Shown in pieces: positions 7,589-15,308 of a stretch of 31,575 bases of DNA (the stretch's first letter is position 1; each line of letters begins with the position of its first letter). Position numbers and translations under genes: made by a program. The notes beneath the pieces are model-generated. The model was not told the origin of the DNA, ran no database searches, and saw only the letters and a program-made list of their open reading frames with translations. The stretch is from JAOUEA01 sp035249905. Lineage in GTDB: Bacteria; Actinomycetota; UBA4738; HRBIN12. The stretch lies in NCBI GenBank assembly GCA_035249905.1, contig DATFFT010000036.1:1-31575 (forward strand), in the 5' to 3' direction.

Positions 7589-7804
7589 ATGGACGCGACG
7601 ACCGAGCTCGGTCACAGGTGGTTCCGACGGCATGATCGCGGGGCGCCCGCCGCAGCCGCCCGTGCCCTCACCCTCGGCGCCCGAGACACTTCCTCGGCCG
7701 AGGGCGCGCGCTCGGCGCGCCGGCGATCCGGTCACGACCGCCGGTGCCGGATCGCGGAGCTGGCCGTGATCGGTCGCGTGGGGTCAACCTGGTTCAGCTC
7801 CTGA
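7589..7804 (+). CDS. Possible 71-residue protein of unknown function
   Basis: The frame itself carries little family signal: a short N-terminal part (M-D-A-T-T-E-L-G-H-R-W) and then an Arg/Ala/Ser-rich stretch that could be chance. What supports it is the signal before it: a good promoter candidate and GGAAGGAG seven bases before the ATG. If it is not real, 7521-7841 is a 320-base region holding only promoter elements and a hairpin. The transcript could then be a regulatory RNA or a leader for the regulator at 7842. Confidence 0.4.
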   Translation: MDATTELGHRWFRRHDRGAPAAAARALTLGARDTSSAEGARSARRRSGHDRRCRIAELAVIGRVGSTWFSS

Positions 7805-7827
7805 GGGTCTCGGTGACGGGGACCCTC
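7803..7827 (+). terminator. Candidate hairpin, terminator or attenuator
   Basis: GAGGGTC (7803-7809) pairs perfectly with GACCCTC (7821-7827) around an 11-base loop. It overlaps the stop of the small ORF and lies just before the next gene's -10 box. There is no U-tract, so intrinsic termination is uncertain. Confidence 0.35.
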
Positions 7828-7841
7828 CCTATGGTTGGCCG

Positions 7842-9101
7842 GTGATGGCCCGCCCCAGCACCGGTCTCCGCCCGCTCGACGATCTGATCGGCGGCGTTCG
7901 CGTCGGGGACAACTTGGTCTTCGAGACCGACGGCGAGGTGTCGGTCGACGCCTTCGTCTCGGCGTTCGCCCGGGCTTCCTCGAAGGCGGCGGGCCTCGCC
8001 TACGTGAGCCTGCACGTGCCCCCGAGCGTGGTGCTGGACCGGTTCGCCGACGGTCGGATCCCGCAGCGCACCGTGCTGGTCGACCTCTATACCGACGGGC
8101 TCGGCGCCTCCGACCCGGCCTTCGAGCGCTTCTACCGTTCGAGGAAGGCGGGGGCCGTGCGCGTCGAACGCGTGCGCACGGTGAACGACGTCGACGGCGT
8201 GCAGGCCCGGATGACGGCCCTCGAGGACGAGCTCGGGCCCAACACCCGCTACGTGTTCGACAGCCTCACCGGCATGCAGGAGGTCTGGGGCGGTGAGGCG
8301 GCTCTCGCCTTCTTCCTGCGATCGTGCCCGCGCCTGTACGAGCTGCGCACCATCGCGCTCTGGCTGCTCGACCGCAGCGCGCACGAACCGGCCTTCCTCT
8401 CGCGCCTCACGCGGGTCACGCAGGTCGTCGTTCGGATCGAAGCCGCCGACGAGGGGTTCGCGGTGCATGTCGTGAAGGCCGAGGGCCGCCCGCCCGAGGT
8501 CACCGGACGCAGGGCGACGATCCGCTTCGATGCGGGCCGGGCACGGATGGTGCACGAGCAGGAGGCCGGGGCGAAGGAACGCGTGGGCGCGCTGCTCCGG
8601 GAGGGCCGCAAGGCACGAGGGCTCTCGCAGGCCGAGCTGGCCCGGCGGATCGGGATCAGCCCGAGCGCGCTGTCCCAGGCGGAACGGGCGGCCGCCGGGC
8701 TGTCGGGCGCGACCCTGACGAGGGCCTGGAGGGAGCTCGGCATGCCGTTCGGCGGCGACGAGATGGCTGCGCCCGGCCCCTATCGCCTGGCCCGCCGCGG
8801 AGCCAGGCCGGTTCGGACGATCGCGAAGGGCGTCGAGGCCGAATCGATCGCCGAGTCGGCGGTCGAGCCCGCCGTCTACCTCGTCCGGTTCGCCCGCGGC
8901 GCGGCGGGCCGCCGTCCTCCGTTCACGACGAAGCGGGGCGAGGTGGTCGTGGTCGTCTCGGGGGTCCTGGAGCTTCACATCGGAGAGGGGGTCGAAGCGC
9001 TCCACGCAGGCGACGCCATCGAGATCTCGACCGAGACGATCGTGTCGTGGCGGAACCTGGCGCCACAGGAGACGGTCGCGGTCTGGACGTTGCAGTCCTG
9101 A
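7842..9101 (+). CDS. KaiC-like / XRE HTH / cupin fusion regulator
   Basis: Three domains are visible in 419 residues. Residues 1-215 follow the RecA/KaiC/GvpD pattern: 'STGLRPLDDLIGGVRVGDNLVF' and later YVFDSLTGM at the Walker B position. The Walker A loop, normally GxxxxGKT, reads TDGEVSVDAF, so the nucleotide-binding lysine is missing. Residues about 245-302 are an XRE-type helix-turn-helix (GLSQAELARRIGISPSALSQ). Residues about 355-419 are a cupin, a ligand-binding beta barrel. XRE-cupin proteins are repressors or activators sensing small metabolites; a degenerate KaiC part in front is unusual. The gene faces the molybdenum hydroxylase operon, eight bases between stops. TATGGT (7830-7835) and no ribosome site suggest a leaderless start at GTG 7842 or ATG 7845. 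Confidence 0.82.
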   Translation: MMARPSTGLRPLDDLIGGVRVGDNLVFETDGEVSVDAFVSAFARASSKAAGLAYVSLHVPPSVVLDRFADGRIPQRTVLVDLYTDGLGASDPAFERFYRSRKAGAVRVERVRTVNDVDGVQARMTALEDELGPNTRYVFDSLTGMQEVWGGEAALAFFLRSCPRLYELRTIALWLLDRSAHEPAFLSRLTRVTQVVVRIEAADEGFAVHVVKAEGRPPEVTGRRATIRFDAGRARMVHEQEAGAKERVGALLREGRKARGLSQAELARRIGISPSALSQAERAAAGLSGATLTRAWRELGMPFGGDEMAAPGPYRLARRGARPVRTIAKGVEAESIAESAVEPAVYLVRFARGAAGRRPPFTTKRGEVVVVVSGVLELHIGEGVEALHAGDAIEISTETIVSWRNLAPQETVAVWTLQS

Positions 9102-9109
9102 GCGGGCCG

Positions 9110-9577
9110 TCAGCCCTCCGCGCCCGCCACGGACCGCACGGCGCGCACGATGCCGCCGTACCCCGTGCACCGACAGAGGTTCCCGGCGAGCGCGACCCGC
9201 ACATCGTCCTCGCTCGGATCGGGATCGGAGCGCAGCAGCGCCGTCGCCGAGACCAGCATGCCCGGCGTACAGAATCCGCACTGCACGCCGTTCTCCTCGA
9301 GGAAGGCTCGCTGCAGGGGGGCGAGCCGGTCGGCCTCGGAGAGGCCCTCGACCGTCGTGACCTCCCGACCCTCCGCCTGCAGGGCCAGGTAGGAACAGGA
9401 GTTCACGGGCTTGCCGTCGAGCAGCATCATGCAGGCGCCGCACTCGGAGTCGTCACAGCCCTCCTTCGCGCCGGTCAGCCCGATCTCGTCGCGCACGGCC
9501 TTGAGCAGGCTGAGGTGCGGGTCGATCTCGACCGGGAAGTCGTGTCCGTTCACATGCAGCGTCGCGCTCGTCTTCAT
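9110..9577 (-). CDS. Molybdenum hydroxylase 2Fe-2S subunit (XdhC/CoxS type)
   Basis: A 155-residue two-cluster iron-sulfur subunit of the xanthine dehydrogenase/CO dehydrogenase superfamily. The plant-ferredoxin-type cluster is bound by Cys41, Cys46, Cys49 and Cys61 (GCDDSECGAC...NSC), the second by Cys100, Cys103, Cys135 and Cys137 (CGFC...CRC). It passes electrons from the molybdenum site of the large subunit to FAD in the medium subunit. The ATG at 9575-9577 has GAGGAGG in front. It is the last gene of the operon, ten bases after the FAD subunit. Confidence 0.95.
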   Translation of the reverse strand: MKTSATLHVNGHDFPVEIDPHLSLLKAVRDEIGLTGAKEGCDDSECGACMMLLDGKPVNSCSYLALQAEGREVTTVEGLSEADRLAPLQRAFLEENGVQCGFCTPGMLVSATALLRSDPDPSEDDVRVALAGNLCRCTGYGGIVRAVRSVAGAEG

Positions 9578-9587
9578 CGGGTCCTCC

Positions 9588-10484
9588 TCAGGTGCCGTAG
9601 AGCGCGTCGCTCGCGGGAACGGGAACGTCGCCGCCTCGCCCCCGGGCGATCGCGGCGGCGATCGCGCGGCGGCCGACGACCTCGGCCATCGCGATCCGAT
9701 AGTCCGCCGAGGCGCGGACGTCGCTGATCGGCGCCGAGCCCGCGGCCGTCGCGCGGGCCGCGTCGGCGATCGCACCCTCGCCCCCGTCGCTGCCGGCGAG
9801 CGCCTGCTCGGCGGCCTCGACCCGGCGGATCGTGGGAGCGAGCGCGGTGATCGCGATGCGCGCCTCGGACACCGAGTCGCCGTCGACGGTCACCACGGCC
9901 GTCGCGCCGACGACCGCGATCTCCATCTGCCGCCGGTACTCCAAGCGCACGTATGCAGAGCCGGTGCCGGGCGCGGGAGCGGGCAGTTCGATCGCGACGA
10001 GCAGCTCACCGGGGCCGGCGCTCGTCGCGCCCGGGCCGCTCCACAGCTCGCCGATCGGCACCGAGCGCTCCCCCGACGACGTCCGCAGCGTGACGATCGC
10101 GTCGAAGCAGAGCAGTGGGCCACCGGTGTCCATCGCGGGCGACGCGTTCATCACGTTCCCGCCGATCGTGCCGTTGGCCCGGGTCGCGTGCGATCCGACG
10201 ATCGCCGAGGCGTCTGCCAGGGCCGTGTACCGGGAACGAACGGCATCGTTCGCCACGAGCGCGTCGTGCGTGACGAGCGCTCCGACGCGCAGACCGCCAC
10301 CGGTGTCGTCGACCTCCTGCAGCTCCTCGATGCGGTCGATCGCGACGATCGCGTCGGGAAGCGGCGCCTTGCCCTGTCGCGCCCCGACGACCAGGTCGGT
10401 GCCGCCGGCGACCGGGCGGGCTCCGGCCCCGATCGCCGCGAACGCCTCGTCGAGGGTCGTGGCCGACGTGAACGACCGCGTCAC
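9588..10484 (-). CDS. Molybdenum hydroxylase FAD subunit (CoxM type)
   Basis: A 298-residue FAD_binding_5/CO_deh_flav_C protein. The FAD motifs are visible: 'ARPVAGGTDLVVGARQG' near residues 22-38 and 'GSHATRANGTIGGNVMNASPA' near 100-120 (the T-I-G-G-N-x-x-x-A-S-P pattern). It takes electrons from the 2Fe-2S subunit and hands them to NAD or another acceptor. The GTG start (10482-10484) overlaps the stop of the large-subunit gene as GTGA and has GGGAGG in front, so translation is coupled. Confidence 0.94.
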   Translation of the reverse strand: MTRSFTSATTLDEAFAAIGAGARPVAGGTDLVVGARQGKAPLPDAIVAIDRIEELQEVDDTGGGLRVGALVTHDALVANDAVRSRYTALADASAIVGSHATRANGTIGGNVMNASPAMDTGGPLLCFDAIVTLRTSSGERSVPIGELWSGPGATSAGPGELLVAIELPAPAPGTGSAYVRLEYRRQMEIAVVGATAVVTVDGDSVSEARIAITALAPTIRRVEAAEQALAGSDGGEGAIADAARATAAGSAPISDVRASADYRIAMAEVVGRRAIAAAIARGRGGDVPVPASDALYGT

Positions 10485-12760
10485 GCTCCCACCTCCCTCG
10501 CCGCCGCCCAGACCCGCTCGGGGGTCATCGGCATCTGCCGCACCTGGGTTCCTACCACCTTGGCGATCGCGTTCGCGATCGCGGCGGCCGTGGGCACTTG
10601 AGGGGGTTCGCCGACGCCCTTGGACCCTCGCGGACCGGCATCCTTGGCCGGGATCTGGATCCAGTCGACCTCGATCTCGGGCGCATCGGCGCAGGTCACG
10701 AGCTTGTAATCGAGCAGCGCCGGATTGCACTGTCGGCCCTCCTCATCGAGCTGGGTGCCCTCGCTGAGCGCGAGCCCGACCCCCATCACGACCCCGCCGG
10801 TCACTTGCCCGTCGGCGCCGGCACGGTTGAGGATCATGCCCGAGTCGTGAGCGGCCACGACCTTGAGGACGCGAACGACGCCGGTCGCCCGGTCCACCTT
10901 CACGTGCGCCGCCTGGGTGATGAGCTGGGGCGCGAGGAACGTCTCGTTGCCGAACCGGCCGACGCAGCCGCCCGTGTCGCCTTCCGGCGCGTCGGGCACC
11001 TCCCCCGCACCCTTCCCGTGGATCGTGCCGGCCCCGGCGAGCTCGCCGATCGTGACCGAACGGTCCGGCGACCCCTTCACGCGCACGGCGCCGTCGACGA
11101 GCTCCAGATCCTCACGGTCGGCCTCGAGCTCGTCGGCCGCCGCGTCGAGCAACTGCTTCCGCACGTCGGCCGCGGCGGCGAGGACCGCGCGGCCGCTGTT
11201 GAACGTGGTCTGCGAACCGCACGAGCCCATGTCCCAGTTCGCCGCCGCGGTGTCCTGGTACAGGATCGTGAAGTCCTCGGGCCGCATGCCGAGTTCCTCG
11301 GCGACGAACATCGGCATCGCCATCACGGCGCCGCTGCCGTTCTCCTGCGCACCGGTGACGATCGTGCCGCTGCCGTCGCCGTTGACGTGCACGTAGGCAC
11401 CCGACGGCGCCGCGCTCGACGGCCACCACCCGACCGCGACGCCGATCGCCTCGTCCTCGGGCATCTCGCGGCCGTAGCCGATCATCTCCACCGCGCGCTC
11501 GAGGGTCTGCTTCATGCCGATCTCATCGAAGATCTGCCGGGTCGGTCCCTCGGCGCCTTCCTCGATCAGCGTGCGCCGGCGCAGCTCCACCGGGTCCAAC
11601 TCGATCGCACGCGCCACCTCGTCCATGTGCTGCTCGAGGCCCCAGCAGACCTGTGGGGCGGTCGGAGCACGCACCGAGCCCGACGGCTGATTGTTCGTGT
11701 AGTTCAGGAACGCTTCGACCGAGATGTTGTCGATCACGTACGGGCCGCACGCGTGCATCGCGGCCATCTGCCCGAGGAAGCCTCCCTCACCGCAGTAGGC
11801 GCCCTTGTCGAGCACGAGCTTGGCGCGGCGGGACACGATCCGCCCCTCGCGCGTCACGCCGGTCTCGAACTCCATCACGATGCCCTCGCGCCGCTGCGCG
11901 ATCGCGGTGAACTCCTCGCGCCGGTTGAAGACGAGCTTCACCGGGCGGCGGGCCGCGCGCGCGAGTGCGGCCACCTGAGCCTCGAAGTGCAGGTCGCACT
12001 TCGCGCCGAACCCCCCGCCGAGCAGCGGGACCACGATGCGGACGTTCGCCTCGGGCACCTGCAGCGTGTGAGCCACGCCTTCGCGAGCAGCGTAGGGCAC
12101 CTGGGTCGAGGACCAGATCGTGACCTCGTCGCCCCGCCACTCGGCGACCACGGCCCGGGGCTCGATCGGCACGCCTTGCGAGGCATCGGAGAGGTACCGG
12201 CCCCGCACGACGACCTCGGCTTCGGCCATGGCCGCGTCGGCATCGCCCTTGACGATCGTCGAGTGGGCCATCGTGTTTCCGTCGGCGACGACGTTCTCGT
12301 CCTTCTCGTACGAGGCGAGATCGGGATGGATCGCGGGCGCGTCCGCTTCCATAGCCGCGGAGAAGTCGCTCACCGCCGGCAGCGGCTCGTAGTCGACCTC
12401 GATCAGGCCCGCGGCCTCGACCGCGATCTCCTCGGTGAGCGCCGCCACGCCGACCACGATCTCTCCCTCGAACCGGACGACGTCCCTGGCGAAGAGCGTG
12501 CGGTCCTGCACGAGGCCGCCGAAGCGCACGTCGGGCAGGTCGTCCTGGGTGACGACGGCGACGACGCCGGGCAGCGCGCGGGCCTTCGAGGTGTCGAGCC
12601 GCGTGATCCGTGCATGCGGATGGTCGGCGTAGCGGAACTTCGCGATCGCCTGGCCGGTGAGCGTGAGATCGGCCGTGTACCGGCCGGCGCCCGTGACCTT
12701 CTCCTTCCCGTCCGAGCGAAGGAACCCGGAGGGTGGCGGGGCGGTGTCGGTGGCTGCCAC
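10481..12760 (-). CDS. Molybdenum hydroxylase large (Mo-binding) subunit
   Basis: A 759-residue molybdopterin subunit of the xanthine dehydrogenase/aldehyde oxidase/4-hydroxybenzoyl-CoA reductase group. GGGFGAK at residues 248-254 and Gln472 in the QENGSGA motif belong to the cofactor pocket; Glu718 in GVGEPP is the expected catalytic base. The CO-dehydrogenase loop (AYxCSFR) is absent, arguing against CO oxidation. A purine, aldehyde or aromatic substrate is likely but open. The gene order (large, FAD, Fe-S) is one operon. The GTG at 12758-12760 is preceded by AAAGGGAG, and TACGAT (12802-12797 on the minus strand) is a possible -10. No XdhC-type maturation factor is in the window. Confidence 0.93.
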   Translation of the reverse strand: MAATDTAPPPSGFLRSDGKEKVTGAGRYTADLTLTGQAIAKFRYADHPHARITRLDTSKARALPGVVAVVTQDDLPDVRFGGLVQDRTLFARDVVRFEGEIVVGVAALTEEIAVEAAGLIEVDYEPLPAVSDFSAAMEADAPAIHPDLASYEKDENVVADGNTMAHSTIVKGDADAAMAEAEVVVRGRYLSDASQGVPIEPRAVVAEWRGDEVTIWSSTQVPYAAREGVAHTLQVPEANVRIVVPLLGGGFGAKCDLHFEAQVAALARAARRPVKLVFNRREEFTAIAQRREGIVMEFETGVTREGRIVSRRAKLVLDKGAYCGEGGFLGQMAAMHACGPYVIDNISVEAFLNYTNNQPSGSVRAPTAPQVCWGLEQHMDEVARAIELDPVELRRRTLIEEGAEGPTRQIFDEIGMKQTLERAVEMIGYGREMPEDEAIGVAVGWWPSSAAPSGAYVHVNGDGSGTIVTGAQENGSGAVMAMPMFVAEELGMRPEDFTILYQDTAAANWDMGSCGSQTTFNSGRAVLAAAADVRKQLLDAAADELEADREDLELVDGAVRVKGSPDRSVTIGELAGAGTIHGKGAGEVPDAPEGDTGGCVGRFGNETFLAPQLITQAAHVKVDRATGVVRVLKVVAAHDSGMILNRAGADGQVTGGVVMGVGLALSEGTQLDEEGRQCNPALLDYKLVTCADAPEIEVDWIQIPAKDAGPRGSKGVGEPPQVPTAAAIANAIAKVVGTQVRQMPMTPERVWAAAREVGA

Positions 12761-12849
12761 GGGACTCCCTTTCAGATCCGAGTGCGTGAGCGCGCTATCG
12801 TAGCCACACGCCGGACCCGCGACCTCCCGAAGTCCACCGGCGGCGACGC

Positions 12850-13698
12850 CTAACCACCCCGGCCATCGCCCGGTGGCGCGGTCGGCGGCGCCGGCGCGGG
12901 AGGCACAACCGGTGGGGGGGCCGCGTCCCGATCCGCCGGAACGGTGGTGCCGTCGGCGGGGGCGGCCGCCCCATCGCGGCGCCGCATCATCAGGAACACC
13001 CCGACGACGACGGCCACGGCGACCAACCCGAGGACGGAGTAGAGCAGGGCGTTGCCGCCCGACGAGCTTCCGGAGGATCCGGCGGCCTCGGTGCCCGCTT
13101 CCCCGCCCTCGGAGCCCTCGCCCGAAGCCGACGCCACCGCGGTGAACTCCGCCCGCTCGCCGAACACCGGCTCCCACGTGACGGTCGTTCCGTCGACCCG
13201 GCCGTTCGTCTCGAGCACCTCGCCCGGGAACGTGATGGCGATTCGCAGCTCCGCCGTGTCGAAGGCCTCGGTGATCTGGGCCTCGAACGGGTTCCCCTCG
13301 AGCTGGGCATCCTCGGTCCCCAGATCCATCTCGCCGTTGACCTCATACGTGTCGCCGACCCGCTCGATCGAGAGCGAGTCGGGGGCGGAGTTCTCCTGCA
13401 TGTCCTCGAGCGCCACGTCCTCGAAGACGACGCGGCTACCGACGAACCGGTCGTCCTCGTACGGTTCGGTGGTCGCTCCCTCGACGTCGTCGGGCACGGC
13501 GGTGTCGCCCAGCATGTCGTCGATGTTCTGCCCGGTCAGCTCGAGCAGCTCCTTGTTGACCGCGAACACGATCTCGCCGTCGACCGTGTCGTCGGGGGAG
13601 AGCGTGATCGCCATGTCGAGCTTGAGGCATCCGGCGAGCAGCAGGATCGATCCCGTGAACGTCGCGAGGCTCCGGATCCACGTTCGTGCGGGGGGCAT
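12850..13698 (-). CDS. LppM-like lipoprotein
   Basis: A 282-residue exported protein with a lipobox (LLLAGC, lipidated Cys24) after a basic, hydrophobic leader. The body (about 25-200) matches LppM, a mycobacterial surface lipoprotein: it begins K-L-D-M-A-I-T-L-S-P-D-D-T-V-D-G and continues as a beta-rich domain. A single hydrophobic helix (about 222-244) followed by RRR and a Pro/Ala-rich tail follows, so the protein is anchored at both ends. Mycobacterial LppM is linked to cell-envelope lipoglycans and phagosome effects; a pathogenesis role is not implied here. GGAGG precedes the ATG. It reads away from the divergent MBL gene at 13822. Confidence 0.85.
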   Translation of the reverse strand: MPPARTWIRSLATFTGSILLLAGCLKLDMAITLSPDDTVDGEIVFAVNKELLELTGQNIDDMLGDTAVPDDVEGATTEPYEDDRFVGSRVVFEDVALEDMQENSAPDSLSIERVGDTYEVNGEMDLGTEDAQLEGNPFEAQITEAFDTAELRIAITFPGEVLETNGRVDGTTVTWEPVFGERAEFTAVASASGEGSEGGEAGTEAAGSSGSSSGGNALLYSVLGLVAVAVVVGVFLMMRRRDGAAAPADGTTVPADRDAAPPPVVPPAPAPPTAPPGDGRGG

Positions 13699-13705
13699 CG
13701 TTCCT

Positions 13706-13741
13706 CCAGATCGTCTGTCTCGGCCAGATCGTCTGTCTCGC
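13706..13741. repeat. Tandem 18-base direct repeat in a divergent promoter
   Basis: Two head-to-tail copies of CCAGATCGTCTGTCTCGG (13706-13723 and 13724-13741) differ only in the last base. Each contains the small inverted repeat CAGA-TCG-TCTG. A third CTGTCTCG lies in inverse orientation at 13789-13796 (CGAGACAG on the plus strand). The array lies between the lppM-like gene and the divergent hydrolase, so it may be a multi-site operator. Confidence 0.6.
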
Positions 13742-13806
13742 GAAGCCTACTCGCCGACGGGCGAGGTCTCACGGACCCGCGACCGGCCCGAGACAGGATG
13801 GAGCCT

Positions 13807-13812
13807 TAGACT
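13807..13812 (+). promoter_or_regulatory. -10 box for a leaderless hydrolase transcript
   Basis: TAGACT ends nine bases before the ATG at 13822. There is no Shine-Dalgarno sequence in that interval, as expected when transcription begins at or next to the start codon. Confidence 0.5.
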
Positions 13813-13821
13813 CCACCTTCG

Positions 13822-14691
13822 ATGCTCACGACCTCGCTCACCGTGGGCGACATCGAGGTCTCGGCCCTGCTCGACGGCGTCCGGGTGTTGCGGACCTCGC
13901 TCGCCGATTCGTTCCCCGACGTGCCGCCCGAGGCGCTCGGGGCGTCCTCGGCGCGGTTCCCGGAGTTGGTGGGTGAGGCGGGGCGCTGGCGTCTGCACGT
14001 CCGGGCTTGGCTGATCCGACATCCCGGCGGCGTGATGCTGGTGGACACCGGGGTCGGCCGGACGGGCGCCCCCGGGCCGGAGTGGTTCGGCGCTCCGGGA
14101 CAACTGCTCGACGCGCTCGCGGAGACCGGCACCCGTCCCGACTCGATCGACACGGTGGTGCTCACGCACGTCCACGATGATCACCTCGGAGGCACGGTCG
14201 AGTTCGCGGAGGGCGTCGCGGTGCCAGCGTTCCCGAACGCGAACCACCTCGTTCAACGGGCCGACCGCGAGTGGCAAGCGGCGCTGGCGCGCGACGAGGA
14301 GGAGGACCGGGTGATCGAGTCACTGCTGCTCCGGCCGATCGAACGCGCCGGCCTGCTCACCCCGCTGGACGGCGATCATCCGCTCGGCGACGGCGTCGAG
14401 GTACGGCTCGCCCCCGGCCACACGCCCGGGCATCAGATCGTGCGGCTGTCGTCGGGCGGCGCGCAGGCGATCATCGCAGCCGACACGTTCAACCACCCCA
14501 TCCAGCTCCCCCACCCGGAGTGGCGCTCCGCGACCGACGCGATCCCCGAGCAGGCGGCCGCGACCAGACGTTCGGTGCTCGCCGAGGTGCTCTCCGGTCC
14601 GAGAACCATGCTGGCTCTGACCCACTTCCCCCGGCCCTTCGGGCGCGTCGAGATCGGCGACGACGGGCTCGCGACCTGGTTGCCGGGCTGA
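13822..14691 (+). CDS. Metallo-beta-lactamase-fold hydrolase
   Basis: A 289-residue MBL-fold enzyme. The zinc motif HVHDDH is at His116, His118, Asp120 and His121. Further ligands are the histidine in G-H-T-P-G-H and the aspartate in A-A-D-T-F-N-H, with a late His in LTHFPRPFG. The layout, with a long N-terminal portion before the HxHxDH and a W/H-rich insert, is like AHL-lactonase and related ester or lactone hydrolases in actinobacteria. The exact substrate is unknown, and it could be a housekeeping hydrolase. Confidence 0.88.
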   Translation: MLTTSLTVGDIEVSALLDGVRVLRTSLADSFPDVPPEALGASSARFPELVGEAGRWRLHVRAWLIRHPGGVMLVDTGVGRTGAPGPEWFGAPGQLLDALAETGTRPDSIDTVVLTHVHDDHLGGTVEFAEGVAVPAFPNANHLVQRADREWQAALARDEEEDRVIESLLLRPIERAGLLTPLDGDHPLGDGVEVRLAPGHTPGHQIVRLSSGGAQAIIAADTFNHPIQLPHPEWRSATDAIPEQAAATRRSVLAEVLSGPRTMLALTHFPRPFGRVEIGDDGLATWLPG

Positions 14692-14840
14692 CGCCACGGC
14701 GCCGGAAACGAGCTCCCGGCGAGATTTCTTGCGAAAACGGTTCCGTCTGCCACCCAGGGGACCTCGGCGAAACGTTTCACCTCCAGGGAACGGCCAGCGT
14801 TGGACGGCGGCGCCGAGGGTCGCTAGGGTCGGCGGATCGC
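14692..14840. promoter_or_regulatory. Leader region with LacI-like palindrome
   Basis: A perfect 10-base palindrome GAAACGTTTC (14769-14778) with the central CG typical of LacI-family operators lies 62 bases before the CAP gene. TAGGGT at 14824-14829, 11 bases before the ATG, is a -10 candidate, and no ribosome site is seen. I looked for a c-di-AMP (ydaO) riboswitch, common before such genes, and did not find its conserved segments. Confidence 0.4.
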
Positions 14841-15293
14841 ATGAGGGGTGCGAAGAAGATCTTGATCGGCGTCTTGCTCGCCGCCGTGCTCGTGGCGGCC
14901 GTCCCGATGACCACGCTGGCGGCCTCCGGCTCCAAAGAGATGCGGCGCAAGCTCTTCGCGCTCACGAACGTCTCTCGCCGCAACAACGGGCTCCGGCCGC
15001 TCGACCTGAACTGGCGCCTGTCGAGGAGCGCCCTCGCCCATTCCCGGCGCATGGCTCAGCAGCATTCCCTGTACCACACCGCCAACCTCTACCGGGTCGT
15101 ACGGCGCTGGCATCCGTCGGTCTGGGGGGAGAACGTCGGCATGGCCGGAACGGTCAAACGCGTGCACAAGATGTTCATGCGGAGCGCGGGACATCGCAGC
15201 AACGTGCTCCGGGGCGGCTTCTCCAAGGTGGGCATCGGGGTGAAACCGGTCGGCGGGCGCGTCTGGGTCACCGTGATGTTCTACGGCGGCTGA
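14841..15293 (+). CDS. Secreted CAP-domain (SCP-like) protein
   Basis: A 150-residue protein with a signal peptide (basic MRGAKK, hydrophobic core to about residue 27, TLAAS cleavage region). The rest is a CAP/cysteine-rich-secretory-type domain without cysteines: an N-terminal 'LTNVSRRNNGLRPL' helix, HSRRMAQQHSLYHT, a WGENVG motif around residues 95-100, and a GHRSN motif with His118. CAP domains of this type occur in extracellular bacterial proteins of mostly unknown role. The likely leaderless start is at ATG 14841. It converges on the glutamate dehydrogenase gene with 15 bases between stops. Confidence 0.9.
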   Translation: MRGAKKILIGVLLAAVLVAAVPMTTLAASGSKEMRRKLFALTNVSRRNNGLRPLDLNWRLSRSALAHSRRMAQQHSLYHTANLYRVVRRWHPSVWGENVGMAGTVKRVHKMFMRSAGHRSNVLRGGFSKVGIGVKPVGGRVWVTVMFYGG

Positions 15294-15308
15294 CCGAGCC
15301 CGATCGCC

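Noticed and set aside
10598..12853. 751-codon open frame on the plus strand opposite the molybdenum hydroxylase large subunit
   Set aside because: It is antisense to a gene with clear cofactor and catalytic motifs. Long antisense frames are normal in high-GC DNA and its translation is rich in Arg/His/Asp without any family pattern.
14692..14840. c-di-AMP (ydaO) riboswitch before the CAP gene
   Set aside because: The expected conserved segments and pairing could not be found; only a LacI-like palindrome and a -10 box stand out.
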